Assembly: GCA_963693365.1 (NCBI GenBank) | Contig: CAVNZM010000007.1 | Span: forward strand, 3,720,001 to 3,784,000 | Origin: Amoebidium appalachense | Lineage: Eukaryota > Ichthyosporea | Reading direction: 5' to 3' | Length of the DNA stretch: 64,000 nucleotides | In this document: piece after piece, positions 1-32,223 of the stretch | How positions within the stretch are numbered: position 1 is the first letter of the stretch | Layout of the letters: the number at the start of each line of letters is the position of its first letter | The notes under the pieces: generated by a model | What the model was told of the DNA's origin: nothing | What the model saw: the letters and a program-made list of their open reading frames with translations, nothing else | Database searches by the model: none | Program-made: the position numbers and the translations under genes

Positions 1-162
1 GAGGTTGGGGGGGGAGGGGAAGGGGGGGGGGAGGGGGGGAGGAGGGAGTATGTGTGTGTATCAGAGGGTTGGAAATATGAGGAGGAGAAACCATAAGACA
101 AAGCACAAAACGCCACGAAAATAAAAACCCGAAAAAAAACACACACAACGTGCAGGGAGAAG

Positions 163-215
163 ACGCTTGAACAGAGCCCATCATCAGGGGGTTTCCTTTA
201 CCTCCGGCGGGTGTA
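163..215 (-). repeat. Poly(C)-tailed repeat family, subfamily B fragment
   Basis: The minus strand reads CCCCCTGATGATGGGCTCTG followed by TTCAAGCGTCTTCT, matching the 3' half of the subfamily B copies at 14.05 kb and 15.52 kb. It lies in sense orientation within the minus-strand TGFBRAP1-like gene. Confidence 0.6.
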
Positions 216-248
<33 letters not shown>

Positions 249-254
249 GTATAC

Positions 255-11208
<10,954 letters not shown>

Positions 11209-11238
<30 letters not shown>

Positions 11239-11603
11239 TGTAGTGGGTTCAAGAAACTTAAATCTTAGCTCAACCAAGTCCTAATAATTGCTGGATACAA
11301 TCATACATTATGTGATCAAGATCATGTATACCTCAAGGATCCATGATGATGTCGGGCTACATCTCTGGTTTAGATTTCAAGCCAACCCTCAGCCCAGGGG
11401 AAAGGGGGGCTAAGTTCCCACAATTGAGCATGGAGGGGAAGGGGGACGGGGTGGCGGAGACAGGGGGGAAAGAAAGAGGGAGAGTCGGACGAGAGGGGGG
11501 AGGGGCCCGGTATTAGATGATTAAAGAAGATGGCATGTCCCCACTGTACCCACAAGAATCGCCATATTTGGGTTTGTTGTGGAATTCTGCTGCCCATATT
11601 TGG
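11209..11603. promoter_or_regulatory. Three CCATATTTGG (CArG-type) boxes at the divergent promoter
   Basis: The 10-mer CCATATTTGG, a perfect CC(A/T)6GG SRF/MADS consensus, occurs at 11562-11571 and 11594-11603, 32 bp apart, between the divergent TGFBRAP1-like and Zn2Cys6 genes. A third copy, 11209-11218, lies inside the first coding exon of the TGFBRAP1-like gene. The site identity is seen directly; binding by an SRF-type factor is inference. Confidence 0.45.
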
Positions 11604-12103
11604 CAATAAAATCAGCAAATTCTTTAATCCTGGAAAAAAGGCGGGCGCCCGTTTGTCTGTGTCTGACTCAGGGGCTTGTGTCTCCGTTGAAGCATTTCGT
11701 CCTTCTCATCGATCACCTTGCAAACATCTCATCTACAAAGATTAGCTAACGTGGCATTGTTTTTGGTTTACTCTTTATGAAATAGGTCGAAATTAGGTGT
11801 TTCTCATTAGTGGTGACGCCGCGCAACTCTGTAAATAGGGAACTGATATTAGACAGGGAACGTGCTTGCTCCCTCCACATACACACAGTTTTTAGCTTCT
11901 TAGACGGGCTCCATCTCGTTCATTTTTTTGTATTTTGTGCAACCAGAAAGTAGATCAGATACAGTGCATCTTTCTGTGGGGGGTGCGACAACCCCTTTGC
12001 TAAGTTTACGCAAGTGATTCTTGTTAGTTTATCTACTTGAGTGAGAGATACGGGTTGTTTGCAGGAACAAGAGAGGCCTTCGGACCGTTCAAAAACTAGG
12101 AAG
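11239..12103. other. Intergenic bidirectional promoter region
   Basis: The 865 bp between the two divergent start codons is mostly unique sequence without long microsatellites, unlike its surroundings. Apart from the CArG boxes I see no clear TATA box. A possible acceptor (TTTGCAG at about 12058-12064) precedes an open stretch in frame with the Zn2Cys6 start, so part of the right end may be 5' leader or an upstream exon. Confidence 0.5.
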
Positions 12104-19500
<7,397 letters not shown>

Positions 19501-20136
19501 TTGGCCGCGGCCGTTTTGGGGGGGGGGAAGGGGGGGGGGGGGGGGGGGGGGGGGGCAGGGGGGTTTGGGGTGGCGGCGTGGTGGTGTAGAAATTCACGAT
19601 TCAGTTTTGGGGGTTTTGGGGTTTTGGAGATTTTTATGCTGAGGGTGGGCCCGGCGTGTACGTGTGTGCGTCTTTTGTGTGTGTGTGTATGTGTCTTTTG
19701 TGTGTGTTGGTGGTTTTTTTTTGTTTTTTTTTTTTGGGGGGGGGGGGGGGGGTTGCAAGTCTTCGAATCTAGGTGTGCGAACAGCATTTGATGAGATTGT
19801 GGACTATGTACATGTCGATACGATATCTAAAGATCTTAACTAAACTATACAGCTTGGAGAAACCTGCTGTACGGAAACTTCGAAGTTTACGATCACACCA
19901 CACATATACTTAAATATATCTGCATATTAGGTCGATTTGTTTTGCTGAACTTTGGCTGGAAACCGATACATACTGCAAATTGCACTGTTGATGTTAACTG
20001 TAAAAAACGTTTGCTTAGGAGGGCTAAGGTTGACTTAAAAACTTACAGTTTGTCCAATTTCAAGCGATTTCTAGTCACTGGTGACATCATTAGAGTGACA
20101 CATTTGGTACATACTGTTTTCTGCAACAACAAAAAC

Positions 20137-20205
<69 letters not shown>

Positions 20206-20342
20206 AGCAACAACAAGAACCCACCCACCCACCACCCACCCCCACATACACGCGCGCGTGCACACACACACACACACATCTGCACCCACCACCCAACCAC
20301 ATGCAAACGCACCCGCCCATTTATACACGCATGCACTCACGC

Positions 20343-20386
<44 letters not shown>

Positions 20387-21494
20387 GCACGCACATCTGC
20401 ACCCACCACCCAACCACACGCAAACGCACCCGCCCATTTATACATGCACACACACACACACCGCTCACCCAGTGCCTGCACTCAACACACCATTCACTAA
20501 GACCTAGCCGGCGGCCCCATACACTCGGACCCACACAACCAACACAGCATGCACGCCACTTTCTTCTAGGCCCTACCCTGCCAGTAGATATCTTGCAGGC
20601 TTGACAGGTGCCGACTATTAGTTGTAGCAGGCAAGGCCTCCTAATCTCCCGGCCGGGGGGGGGGGGGGGGGGGGGGGGGGGGAGGGGGATTAGGAGGCCT
20701 CCGGGAGATTACGAGGCCTTGCTAGCAGGTAGAGCCCGTACGTGTTGGTTTGCTTTCGACGTGAATTAACCCCCCACTCCTACCCCCCCCTTCCCCCCTC
20801 CCCCTCGTGGCAAGTAAGAGGGTGTAGCGGGGTTTTTCCCTTGTCTTTCTCTTCTTTTTTTCTCTTCTTCTTCTTTTTTTTTTTTTGTTATGTGATGGTG
20901 GTGGGAGGGGACCGAGAGAGAGGGGGGGGTGATCCGGAGGATGCCTTCTACCTCCTCCTCGTGATCACTGTCGGGTAACTGGGATGGGGTGTTCAGTTTT
21001 CTTCTTCTTTTTCAGTTTTTTTTGGTGGTGGTACCGGTGTTTGGGGGGGGGGGGCGGACAGAGAAGAGTCGGTGAGAACGTCAGGGTTTCCTCCAGAAGG
21101 GTAGGGAGAGTATTTTGTTAGATTTACCCTCTCCCCCCCCTTCCCCGCCCCCCACCCCCCTCCGCCCCCCAGGGGGGAAAGTATTACTACTCCCCCTCCC
21201 CACACGCGGGCCGTGGCTTTGAATGTAAGACAGGGTGTGGGGATCCGTGGTGTATGTGTGTGTGGGTGGGTGGGTGGGTGAGTGAGTGTGCGGGTGTGTT
21301 GTGGTGGTGGCGTTGTGTGTGTGTGCGCGGTGGTGGAGGGGAGGGGGCGCCGGGGGGGAGGGGGATGACTCTGGCAGAGCTGAGGATAGGAATAGGGAGA
21401 AGGGGGGAGGAGGCTTTTGAAGTGGGCTATTTGGACTGATGGTGCGGGTAAGAACAAAAGGATAGTGCGTGTGTGTGTGTGTGTTGGGATGGGG

Positions 21495-21552
<58 letters not shown>

Positions 21553-22163
21553 ATGCACAGCAGCAGTTGTCTATGCAAATCGTGTTTTTTAAATTTTTAA
21601 TTAAAAAGAGGTATAGCTCAAGTCATTTGGGGAACCAGATGTTGAATGAGCTTTGTTTGCCCACCCACACACCTGGCGACACACAGTGCCACCCAAACTT
21701 TGCTAATGTTTGCAAATCTCTTGTGATATATTGAAAGTACAGTATATCACTACTATTGATGCCACCCGAATTTGCAGCTGATCATATTTGCGGATGTATC
21801 ACAGTGAAAAATCTAAGCAGCACAAAAAGACTCTAGTAGTACAGCCATTCAACGCCTTGGGGCGGTTATTCAGTGTAATCTTTCATATCAGCATACGAAC
21901 ATAAATACGGCAATAAGAAAATACCCACATTAAAAGAACGGTGAAATGGAATATATTTGCTTTAAAAGAACTGTCAAAATGGAAAATATTTGCTTTAAAA
22001 AGAACGGTCAAAATGCCAAATACTATTCATTCATATCATTATTAAACAAAGTTATCTAAAACACTGGTTCGGAAATACCAGCGGATTATCTCTAAATCCC
22101 ATATTCTTCACCCCTCCCTCTCTCTCCCCCTCCCCCCCCCCCCCCCCCACAATACAGAAACAT
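19501..22163. other. Gene-free interval between Zn2Cys6 and Agd3-like genes
   Basis: Holds poly(G), a C17A40-type run near 20140-20205, CA-rich tracts, the fold-back element, a 56-base G run (21496-21551) and a three-copy 33-bp AT-rich tandem repeat (21931-22017, unit TTTAAAAGAACGGT...). I see no supported gene; both flanking genes end here. Confidence 0.6.
20631..20722. repeat. Fold-back element with poly(G) loop
   Basis: Left arm GCAAGGCCTCCTAATCTCCCGG (20631-20652) and right arm 20701-20722 are inverted repeats with one mismatch in 22. A second inner right arm, GATTAGGAGGCCT (20688-20700), also pairs with the left arm. The loop is a long G run. Confidence 0.7.
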
Positions 22164-22934
22164 CTAGAACAATCCAGACGTGGATACCAAAAGGCCCAAA
22201 ACCGTGATAACCGACCAATAAGAACCGATCCTTACGCCCTCAGACTTGTGCCCCTCACCACCATTGGGGACCTCCGCCGTACCGGATTCATCCTTTTTCT
22301 CCGTCACAGCGATGACAGTTGTGGAATTAACCCCTCCTAGCGCGATCTGGAAAGTGCGATCGGGACCGAAAATCTCCACTGGGAGGGTCTCGTTTACGGG
22401 CGTAATCTCCCTTGTGGTGTTCCTGATCGTGAGCAAAGCCGTGCACTGATTGGACGAGGTGATCTCAATCGCAGACGGTTTTCCCGATTGGACACTAATC
22501 ACACCGTCAATGTTGCACCTGTCCCTATTGGTGCGTTGGCGGTAGTGTTCGGCCGTTATTTCCATTTTTGGCGATGTGACGGGGAGGCCGGTGACGTAGC
22601 GGGTGAGCTCGTCCAATGAGTGGTCGGCCCAGTATGAGAGGAGTGAAGTCACACCTCCCTTATATGGGAAGAAGTGCAGGTTTGCCTGGTGGAACATGAA
22701 GGGGTCGGCGCGGTACTGCAGCCAGCCGATGGTTGTGGTCTGGGCCTGCCTGTGGGTGGGAAGAGATACAGGTGTTAGTAACGGGTGTCGTGTGTGACCC
22801 TTTTTCCGTGCAAAACATGGGTGTGGGTGGTGGTGTGGGTGTAACCCCGTGGGGGAGAGGATCGGGATGGGGCGGTGGGGGGGGGGGGGGAGGTTGGGGG
22901 GGGGGAGACGGGGACGGGGGGAGCTGGGGAAGAG

Positions 22935-22972
<38 letters not shown>

Positions 22973-23226
22973 TTCAGATGTCCCGAAGCGCAAGGAAGGA
23001 CCGGAGTGAGAAAGAGGAGATGGGGAGGCCTCCCACCCCGGGGGGGGGGGGGGGGGGGGGGGGGGATGGGGGATGGGGAAGGGGGGGGAGGGGGGGGGGG
23101 GGGGGGGGGACGGTGGTCCAACAGGCAGGTGCATTTGTGTGGTGAGGAAACTCGCAGGAGAAGAGTAGAGACCTGCTAAGGAGGGACGAATGGCTACGGG
23201 AAGGGGGAAGGGGGGGCGGGCGGGGG

Positions 23227-23267
<41 letters not shown>

Positions 23268-24603
23268 GCACCCTTTTTCTCTTGGATGGAGAGGTGGGGC
23301 GGGAAGGCGGGGATAATTGCGCTGGGGGGACAATAAAGGAAAGGGGGGGGGGGGGGGGGGGGGAGGGGGGGGGAGGGGGGAGCAACATACCTAAACATGG
23401 CCTCTTCGAGTGTGTAGGCACGCTGCTCGCAGGCAGGGCCAAAGCTCCACTGGCAGACCTTGTTGTTGTTGTAGAACTCCAGAAACTTTTCGACGGTGTG
23501 TGTGTTGAATGCAACATTCACGGCCCAGCGGGGGATAATGATAAGACCGTCCACACCATACTCGGCAACGGTGGTGATGATACCGTGGTGGCAGGATTCC
23601 TGTGTAGGTGATTATTGTACGTTAATACTTGTGTAAGTTAAGATGCAAATGGAAGGTGTGGTAGGGTAGGTGATTATACCTGGCCTGTCCTAAGGTAAGA
23701 GGAGGATGGAAGGGCAGGTAAGTTAAGTAAGATGCAGATGGAAGGTGTGGTAGGGTAAGTGAATATACCTAGCCTGTCCTAAGGGAAGAGGAAGATGGAG
23801 GGACAGGGGGTGAGGGAGGGGAGAGAGGGGGGGAGGGGGGGGGGGGGGGGGGGGGGGGGAGAGATGGAGCTGGACAGAGTATGTTCTGTGGGGGAAGGGA
23901 ACCCATCAATAAGATGTTAAAGAAGGTGTGGGGGAAACTGTGGGGTATTCACACATATTACAGAAGCATCAGTCCGTGCTGTTGTGGGCGCGAAGCACGG
24001 AAAGAGGAACCCATGCACATGAAAGAAGGAGCAGGGGAAAAAGGAAACTTAACAATGTAAAAATGAGTACGAAAAAGGGGAAAGAAATGGTACACACATT
24101 GGACATGAGCTCCCGTCTTGAGTTGTCGCCCACCACGGCGCGGATTCCGCGGGCCCACATCCCCTGCATAAGCCTCACGTTTCCTGGGAACGGCTTGCCG
24201 CCGAACTTGTTCCACCAATTCCAGTTATAGCTCTTTGGGCGGAGACCGGAAATCTCAGGCGTAACCAGGCACGAAGGGGAATAAACCTTATCGGCAAGAT
24301 CTGGTTGGTTGTAAAACATCTGGCCTGCGGGGGTGAACGCCTGATACTTAAACCCGGGATCCATTACCGTTGCGTTCACAGCCTCGCCACGTGCTAGCAT
24401 CTGATTGGCTTTCAGCTCCGCGTCAATGCGATTGGCCGAGAGCGGGCAATTGTCCTTCTTACCGCCGCATTCTGATTGGTCTAGCCAGTCCAGTTGCTGG
24501 TGGGTCCACGTGTGGGAGATCCAATTGAATTCGCCGAGGTGCTTGTTGGTCGCATCGTTAAGCCCAACACCGTAGCCTGTGCGTTTTTGAAGGGGAGGGG
24601 GGT

Positions 24604-24634
<31 letters not shown>

Positions 24635-25924
24635 GGAATAACAGCTGTGGTGAGCAGAAGAACGGATCCACATATTAGGTTGCATTCACCTATACAATAG
24701 GATTAATGTAGGTGTCCTGAGAATTCTTTTGCGCAAGTCTTTGGCATTTTCGTGGAGATTTCGCTTCTGTTACGGAAATGAAGCAGAAAGCAGATGGGTC
24801 CGAGGGGCAGGGGGGGGGGGGGGGGGGGAGGGGGGGGGGGGGGGGGGGGGGGGGGGAGGGGGGGGGAGAGGGGGGGGGGGGGGGGGGGGGGAGGGGAGAG
24901 AAGGGGGGGGGGGGGGAGGGGGAGGGAGGGGAGGAGGGGGGAGGGGGGGATTCTCACCATCTCTCTCAAGAGCAAATGCACTGTGACCAGCACCGTTGAA
25001 CGCCGGCTCAAACCGAATAAACGACCCCGGTGCGAGCTTATGTGACTGCGCCGCGTTGCGGGCCCACTGTACGGCATACTCAACATCCGTCCCGTTAATG
25101 CGGAACGTATCGGAGCTGTTGTAAACGTCCGTGGCCGCGAACCAATCATCGACGTGCATCTGCATGTAGATCCTACGCTGGCCCAAGTACACACCCTTTG
25201 TCACCCACTGGAACCAAACGTTGCCCAGAGCAAGAGACAACTTGGTGTACTCCCCGTGCTGCACGTATACGGGCATGTCTTTCAGCGGCATCTCACACCC
25301 ATCGCAAAGCTCATTCGCGCCTGCGAAAAACGTAAAATGCATCTCCTCATGACCGTCCGGCATTTTCGTTATAAAGGCAGCGACGGGGCCCTCGCCAACC
25401 CTACTAGTTCCCGTGGTATAACGCATGAAAGCGGTGGTGCGCGCGGTGTCGTAAATTTGCACAGCCTTGGCTTCCTGTGCGTCAGCACTCACATCCCAGT
25501 AGCCCGTCACGTTCATAATATCACCGATTTGGGTGGCGAAAGTGCTATTGTCAAAAACGACGTTCTCCGGACCCTCCCACGCCGTTGTGCTCACTCCTAC
25601 CTCGGCCCCTGCGCGCGAGTTGAGAAATGCGATGCGTACGTTGTAGGTGGAGGCATAGTTGCGGATTTGAGAGAAGTCGCCATCGTTGAAAGAGTCGTCG
25701 GTGACAACAATAGAGTGCCACTTGGGTGTGGAGAGGTCTGGAACTCTGTTACTAAGTTCAAACCTGGTACCATACCCGTCCAAAACCAAACGTGCAACTT
25801 GCTGGTCGTCTGGCGTAGTGTAGAGGACTAGTGTTTTGAGACCGATTGTGTAATCGGTTACTGGGGATGCCAAAACGGTGTAGCCTGCCGTAAGGACGGC
25901 AAGCGTCCCAAATATGTAAAACAT
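22164..25924 (-). CDS. Agd3-like secreted polysaccharide deacetylase (CBM87/CE18 type)
   Basis: Exons 25924-24958, 24576-24098, 23599-23391 and 22749-22164 join in consistent phase (1, 0, 2) to give 746 residues ending in TAG, close to the roughly 800 residues of fungal Agd3. Agd3 is the Aspergillus enzyme that removes acetyl groups from galactosaminogalactan. An N-terminal signal peptide (about residues 1-20) precedes a beta-rich region like the CBM87 module. The metal-dependent deacetylase motifs are present: H-V-D-D at 257-260 (catalytic/metal Asp pair) and H-T-W-T-H at 344-348 (metal His pair). The C-terminus ends in about 18 hydrophobic residues (SVITVLGLLVSTSGLF) after a polar stretch, which suggests a GPI anchor or membrane attachment. 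Several N-x-S/T sites fit secretion. All three introns are poly(G) on the plus strand. Substrate here is inferred from the family. Confidence 0.85.
23635..23804. repeat. About 85-bp tandem duplication in an Agd3-like intron
   Basis: AAGTTAAG...GATGCA(A/G)ATGGAAGGTGTGG runs to CCTGTCCTAAGG and an AGAGGA(G/A)GATGGA end, twice in succession with about 10 differences, just upstream (plus-strand right) of the third exon. Confidence 0.8.
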
Positions 25925-27500
25925 GGTTGTTTATGCCACTACTGAACTAGTAGCTGTGATAATGTAAGCCTAGAGCTCTGTTTTTTCCCCTTTTGTTTGC
26001 TTTCTTTGTTTGCGTGGTTGTGCGATTGAAGGGAAGCTGAAACTACTGCACAGTGACAGTTGAGATTGCAGCTATTCTCGTCGCAGTATATTTTGTAATG
26101 GCGCAGCAATAAAAATACTGTTATGTGACTGCGACAGTTTAGTCGTAGGAGTTTTCCCGTGCTGATAAATGTTGGGGAGTAACACTTCTGCAGTAGCGCA
26201 GTATGTGCATCTCACTGGTGACAGCTTTCAAATCCCGGACGGAGCCGATTTATATACCTCCCAGTTATGTACCTCCTATACCTCTGACTTCTTACCTGTG
26301 GTATACTGAGTACTAATAAATTTTTATAGCGATTTTTAATTTGTGTTAATATCTTATGTTAGTAATAAACGTGTTATAAATGTCCCATTTAATTGCATTT
26401 TTTACATAACTTTGTTCAACATTTTATTGGATTTTCAAACCGAATATTCTAAAATATTAAGGATTTATGAACAGCTTAAAAGACTTCATAAAAGTTATAC
26501 GTCATTGGGGATATTGATTTGTGCCCCCACTCTGTTTCAACTAGGGAGATAAACAAACAATGAATTTGCCTTTTAAGGCTAAGCATGAGAGGCTAACAGC
26601 CAATCCGAATATCCGATCTAATAATAACCAATCAACTTCGCTCATGCATTTTTATCAGATTACTCATGTTATTATCGGCGTAAGTACTCTTGATTGCTTA
26701 TAGAGAGTTGCCGTACCATACCTAATAGTAAACACACATATTATACTATACAGCACTATATCATCTGTTCATATATGCTTTATATGGTATAATATGGAAC
26801 TGCTTATGTCCTCTCCACATTTGTACGGACTCGAAAAATTAATAGCACATGTGAATGATCATATGATGATATGGCGCGTCAAATCTTGGACCTCACAAGC
26901 TGCTTCTGATTGGGCAAGCATTCGGACATTATATTGGTGGATCTATCAAGACTGGGATTGTGGAATTTCCTCTCAATTTCAATGCGAACCTCCTTGTGCG
27001 TGTGGTTGTGGTGGTGAACACGTGCGCCAGACCTTGTGTACAACCCTAAACAAAGGGTGTGCTTTTTGATCTCCACGGGTTGATGTACACCCACAAACCT
27101 GCTTCTCGTTATCTTTCAGCAAGGGCTGGCCATCTACACAATGCTAGTGGATCTTTGAAGATCTAGACTTGGAAAGTTCAAACATCCTACTCATCCTACG
27201 TAGCTACTAGCTATAGTACACTAGCGAGGCCGACTTGTGTGGCTATAGTACTGTATAGGTCAACAGCCAATCCAATTGATGTTGTTTGAAAGTCGATGTT
27301 TCACTGAATAATCAGCTGTGCACGCATGGGGATGGCTTACAGACAAGGATTTGGAATATCGTAACTACCCAAGTATTGCGGTATTGACACGCGTTGCTAA
27401 AAACAAACAATACGTAAAATAAGGAGGATACAGTTTATTGTTTGTGAAATATAAAAGGAAGCCCGGGGAAGGGGGGGGGGGGGGGGGGGGGGGGGGAAGG
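25925..27500. other. AT-rich unique intergenic sequence
   Basis: Unlike most of the window this 1.5 kb has almost no long repeats. It should contain the Agd3-like promoter. Several CCAAT-type motifs are present (for example CAGCCAATCC at about 26599 and 27265). Open frames of 60-90 codons exist but none looks coding. Confidence 0.5.
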
Positions 27501-28882
<1,382 letters not shown>

Positions 28883-29216
28883 GCACTTTAAGCTTTTCCG
28901 GGACCTCTCTTCGTTTTTCTCTATATATCCCGTCTCCACTCTGCTTTTCTGCATGACTCCCTCCCTTCCTGCCAGGCCCTCTTCTCTCTGACGCACCGTG
29001 AGAGTTCCATGCATGCATGGCCAAACACGGTGCGCACATGAGCACGTGCGCACTTTAAGCTTTTCCGGGACCTCTCTTCGTTTTTCTCTATATATCCCGT
29101 CTCCCCTCGGCTTTTCTGCATGACTCCCTCCCTTCCTGCCGGGCCCTCTTCTCTCTGACGCACCGTGAGAGTTCCATGCATGCATGGCCAAACACGGTGC
29201 GCACATGAGCACGTGC
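28883..29216. repeat. 167-bp tandem duplication
   Basis: 28883-29049 is repeated at 29050-29216 with only a handful of differences (GCACTTTAAGCTTTTCCGGG to ACATGAGCACGTGC). Open frames cross it on the minus strand but shift frame between copies, as 167 is not a multiple of three. Confidence 0.9.
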
Positions 29217-29568
29217 AGACACACACATACTCACCCAAGCACACGTGCACACACACACACACACACGCATGCACGTGCACAGGCTCTTGTTATATGTGTG
29301 CATGCGCGAATATCTAACACTTGACACAGTCGCACGTGTGTGTGCAAAGCACCAGACAGACATAGAGCAGAAACTATACACACTGCGGCACGAATGAACC
29401 CGGATATAGTCAGAATGGCTACAAACTGTGAAGTTTTGTTTTGCCAAAACTGTAAGTGTATCGTCGGTGTGGTACTATTTAACGTCCTTTTTTGTTTTGT
29501 TTTTGTCTTTTCGCAGGGTGGGGTTCTTTTTCGGGAGGAGGGGAGGGGGTAGGGAGGGGGAGCGTGCA

Positions 29569-29599
<31 letters not shown>

Positions 29600-29678
29600 T
29601 GCACATTAGTCACCACGTGATTTTGGTGTCTCCAAGTGAATGTTAAGTCGAAATCATTTCAGTCATCATGATTTACAT

Positions 29679-29684
29679 TTTATT
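29679..29684 (-). terminator. Candidate polyadenylation signal of the surface-protein gene
   Basis: The minus strand reads AATAAA about 280 bases after the stop codon. Only the hexamer is visible; no downstream element is obvious. Confidence 0.3.
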
Positions 29685-29965
29685 TAATATTCCAAGATTA
29701 ATATGTGCGTACATCCGGGGATCTCAACCATAAAAAAAATGATGGGAGTATCGCCGTGCACAGCTACGCATATCAGTCGCATGCATGTACAACTACTACT
29801 ATCAAACACTTGCTGATAAGCCTATAAAGGATTAATTTGTCCTTCAGAATCGCACACAATACTTAGCGATAAAACTATCATACTAGCCAGCTTAACCCAA
29901 TTTTACTTTGGGTGAATAAAAACTTGCCATAAACTTAGTAGAAAACCGCACAGGGAGCTGTCCGT

Positions 29966-30965
29966 TTAAGCAACGACCTCTTCCTGGCTGACCGTGCTTG
30001 CAGCGGCCATACGACGGCGATAAATGAATGCGCCGGCAGCGAGAGCAACAACACCCGCACCCACACCGGCACCAACAACGGCGCCGACATTCACACCGCT
30101 TGCTGAAGGAGCAGCCGCCTTGGCTGCCGCAGACGCGCTTGGTGTGGACGTGACGACCAAAATCTCCTCGGGAGCGGGATAGGTGGCAGAGGGCTCGGGT
30201 GGGACGGTGGTGGTGGTGGGAGGAGGAGAGACGGTGGTGGTGGTGGTGGGGGGGGGGAATGGTGGTGGTGGTAGGAGGGGGAGGAACGGTGGTGGTGGGA
30301 GGAGGAGGAGTGGTGGTGGTGGGAGGGGGAGGGACGGTGGTGGTGGTGGGAGGGGGCACCGTGGTGGTGGTGGGTGGAGGTGTGGTGGTGGTCGAAGGAG
30401 GCTCGGTGGTGGAGCTGGTTGGGGCGAGGTAACACTCTGGGCCCTGCACCTGAACGACAGAGTAGCGGTCGTTGTTGCCCAGAAGGAAGGCAGTGTTGGG
30501 GGTGGGGGACACGTTCAGCTTGCGTCTGATAGTAGCACAGTACGTGCCGGTGCTGCCGACAGCTGGCAGGGCAGTGGTCCACTGATCACCGTTGAACTCG
30601 TTGTCACCACCCATGGTTTCAGCAACGTAGCCTTCGTCGTTGGGGGCAGGCACCCATGAACCCTCCTCGTCGCGAAGACCGGCATTTTCGTTGGTGAAGC
30701 AGCTCTCAAAGCGAGCGCCGAGAATGGTGAGGGGGTTGGGCGTGCCGCCGGCGGGGGAGCACAGGGGGTCAGCGGTATCGATGGCAGTCTTGTAGCCGAC
30801 AGTGTAACAGAAGGTGGTGGTGCCCGCCGCTTCATCATACTTGTATCCGTCGGTCTGGTACTGAATGTCCCACTCGATATTTTTGCCTGTGCAGTCAACT
30901 GCTGCGTCCACCTGAACGGCGGCAAGGGCGGCAAGGGCACCGACGGTGACACTTCGGATAGGCAT
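29966..30965 (-). CDS. Single-pass surface protein with Thr/Pro stalk; frame interrupted in a C run
   Basis: I do not recognise the ectodomain. The ATG at 30965 starts a signal peptide (SVTVGALAALAAVQVDA), then about 160 residues with scattered Cys (from Cys25), then a stalk of repeated TTTT-PPP units, then a hydrophobic segment (GAVVGAGVGAGVVALAAGAF) and a short basic tail ending QEEVVA. This is a type I membrane layout, about 332 residues. The frame changes at a 10-base run (G10 on the plus strand, 30248-30257): with nine bases the stalk continues as Thr/Pro and runs into the membrane segment, while with ten it reads His-rich and then Cys/Arg-rich sequence. The shift is therefore most likely a run-length error or polymorphism. 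There are no introns, unlike most neighbours. Confidence 0.72.
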
Positions 30966-31132
30966 TTTGAGAAAGTTATGTAAAATGAAGAGGGAAAGCA
31001 GTAGAGTTTCTGTCAGGTCAGAAATGGTACGCTTAAAGTGTTCTGCGTGTGTGCCTGAGGGTTTATTCTCTGAGGGTTAGTTGCTCGACAGCTACTGAAG
31101 ACGTTTGGGTAAGCGAGGCGCGTTTTATATGT

Positions 31133-31139
31133 GCGCCGA
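31133..31139 (-). promoter_or_regulatory. TATA box of the surface-protein gene
   Basis: The minus strand reads TATAAAA, 168 bases upstream of the start codon, inside GC-rich flanks. The position is plausible for a TATA element with a leader of roughly 130-140 bases. Confidence 0.5.
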
Positions 31140-32044
31140 TCAAACCAATGGTACAGGCAGCCATGCGGCGAGCGATCTTGGGCTATGGGATCTATGATCT
31201 GATTGGATAACCTAAACAGCTCGAATGTGATTGGCTAAGTCTCAACAACGACCCGACCAATCAGAGATGGGAGCCAGCTCCTTGCGTGACGTCACCGGCA
31301 AACGTTTGATAGTTGTACAGGGAGCTAGCACTTCATATACCTTCCAAGAAAATGTTAGAGGAAAATAGGTTGGAAATAATTGATATTAGTTTTGCATGTA
31401 CACCAGAACTTGGCTAATTCGCTCTTCTCTCCACTGCAGCGCAAGGTAGGACTATCCAAGTATGATAGCAAATGCACACCGAGTGCAGCATTCTCAAGCC
31501 CACGGCTGTGGTTCATGAAAAGGCGCATGTGTTTGGGCCAGAGCTGGGCAGAGCCACGCACGTAATCTTGCACGTAGCGGTCACAACTATTAAACGTTTG
31601 CTGGCACGTGGCCTGTGGGCATCTGGACGGCTGTAAGCCTAGGCCTGGTTGGCCCCATTTTTCCTCCCATAAAGCTTTCTAGAACGCGTAAAAGCTTCTT
31701 TGAATGAAGACCCGATACACACAAATGGGGCTGGGGTCAGAAGGTTTAATAGGTGCCTTATTAACCTTTAATCCGCGGCGGATCTCACCGCAGAAGTCGT
31801 GAGCGTTACCACCACAAATCGCCCACTGGACGAAATCGCAGTTGGTTTTTAGTCTTGACCCCGTCATACAGGGCCGACCGGTCGATGGGACTCTAAACCA
31901 ATTACATTACACATAACTCACGAAACATTACATACCACATGGAGCGCCTCGATCACTACTTTTAGAAACCACAGGGCCGCCTGATCACTATGGATACCAA
32001 GCCGATTACAAGTCACAGACGCTGCTACCAGCGATGGCGATTGG

Positions 32045-32186
32045 TTAGGGATTTTTGAATTTGAAAATGGGGGGGGGGGGGGGGGGGGAGGGTAGTAAAT
32101 ATCGACGTCCTCCCTGGTGGTACCCCCTCTCCCCCCCCCCCCCCCCTCCCCCCCCCCCTCCCCCAGGTAGCAGCAGGGGTGGGTGG

Positions 32187-32223
<37 letters not shown>

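Noticed and set aside
26794-27069. 91-codon plus-strand frame in the AT-rich interval
   Set aside because: Composition is not clearly coding and nothing nearby supports exons; chance length for this base composition.
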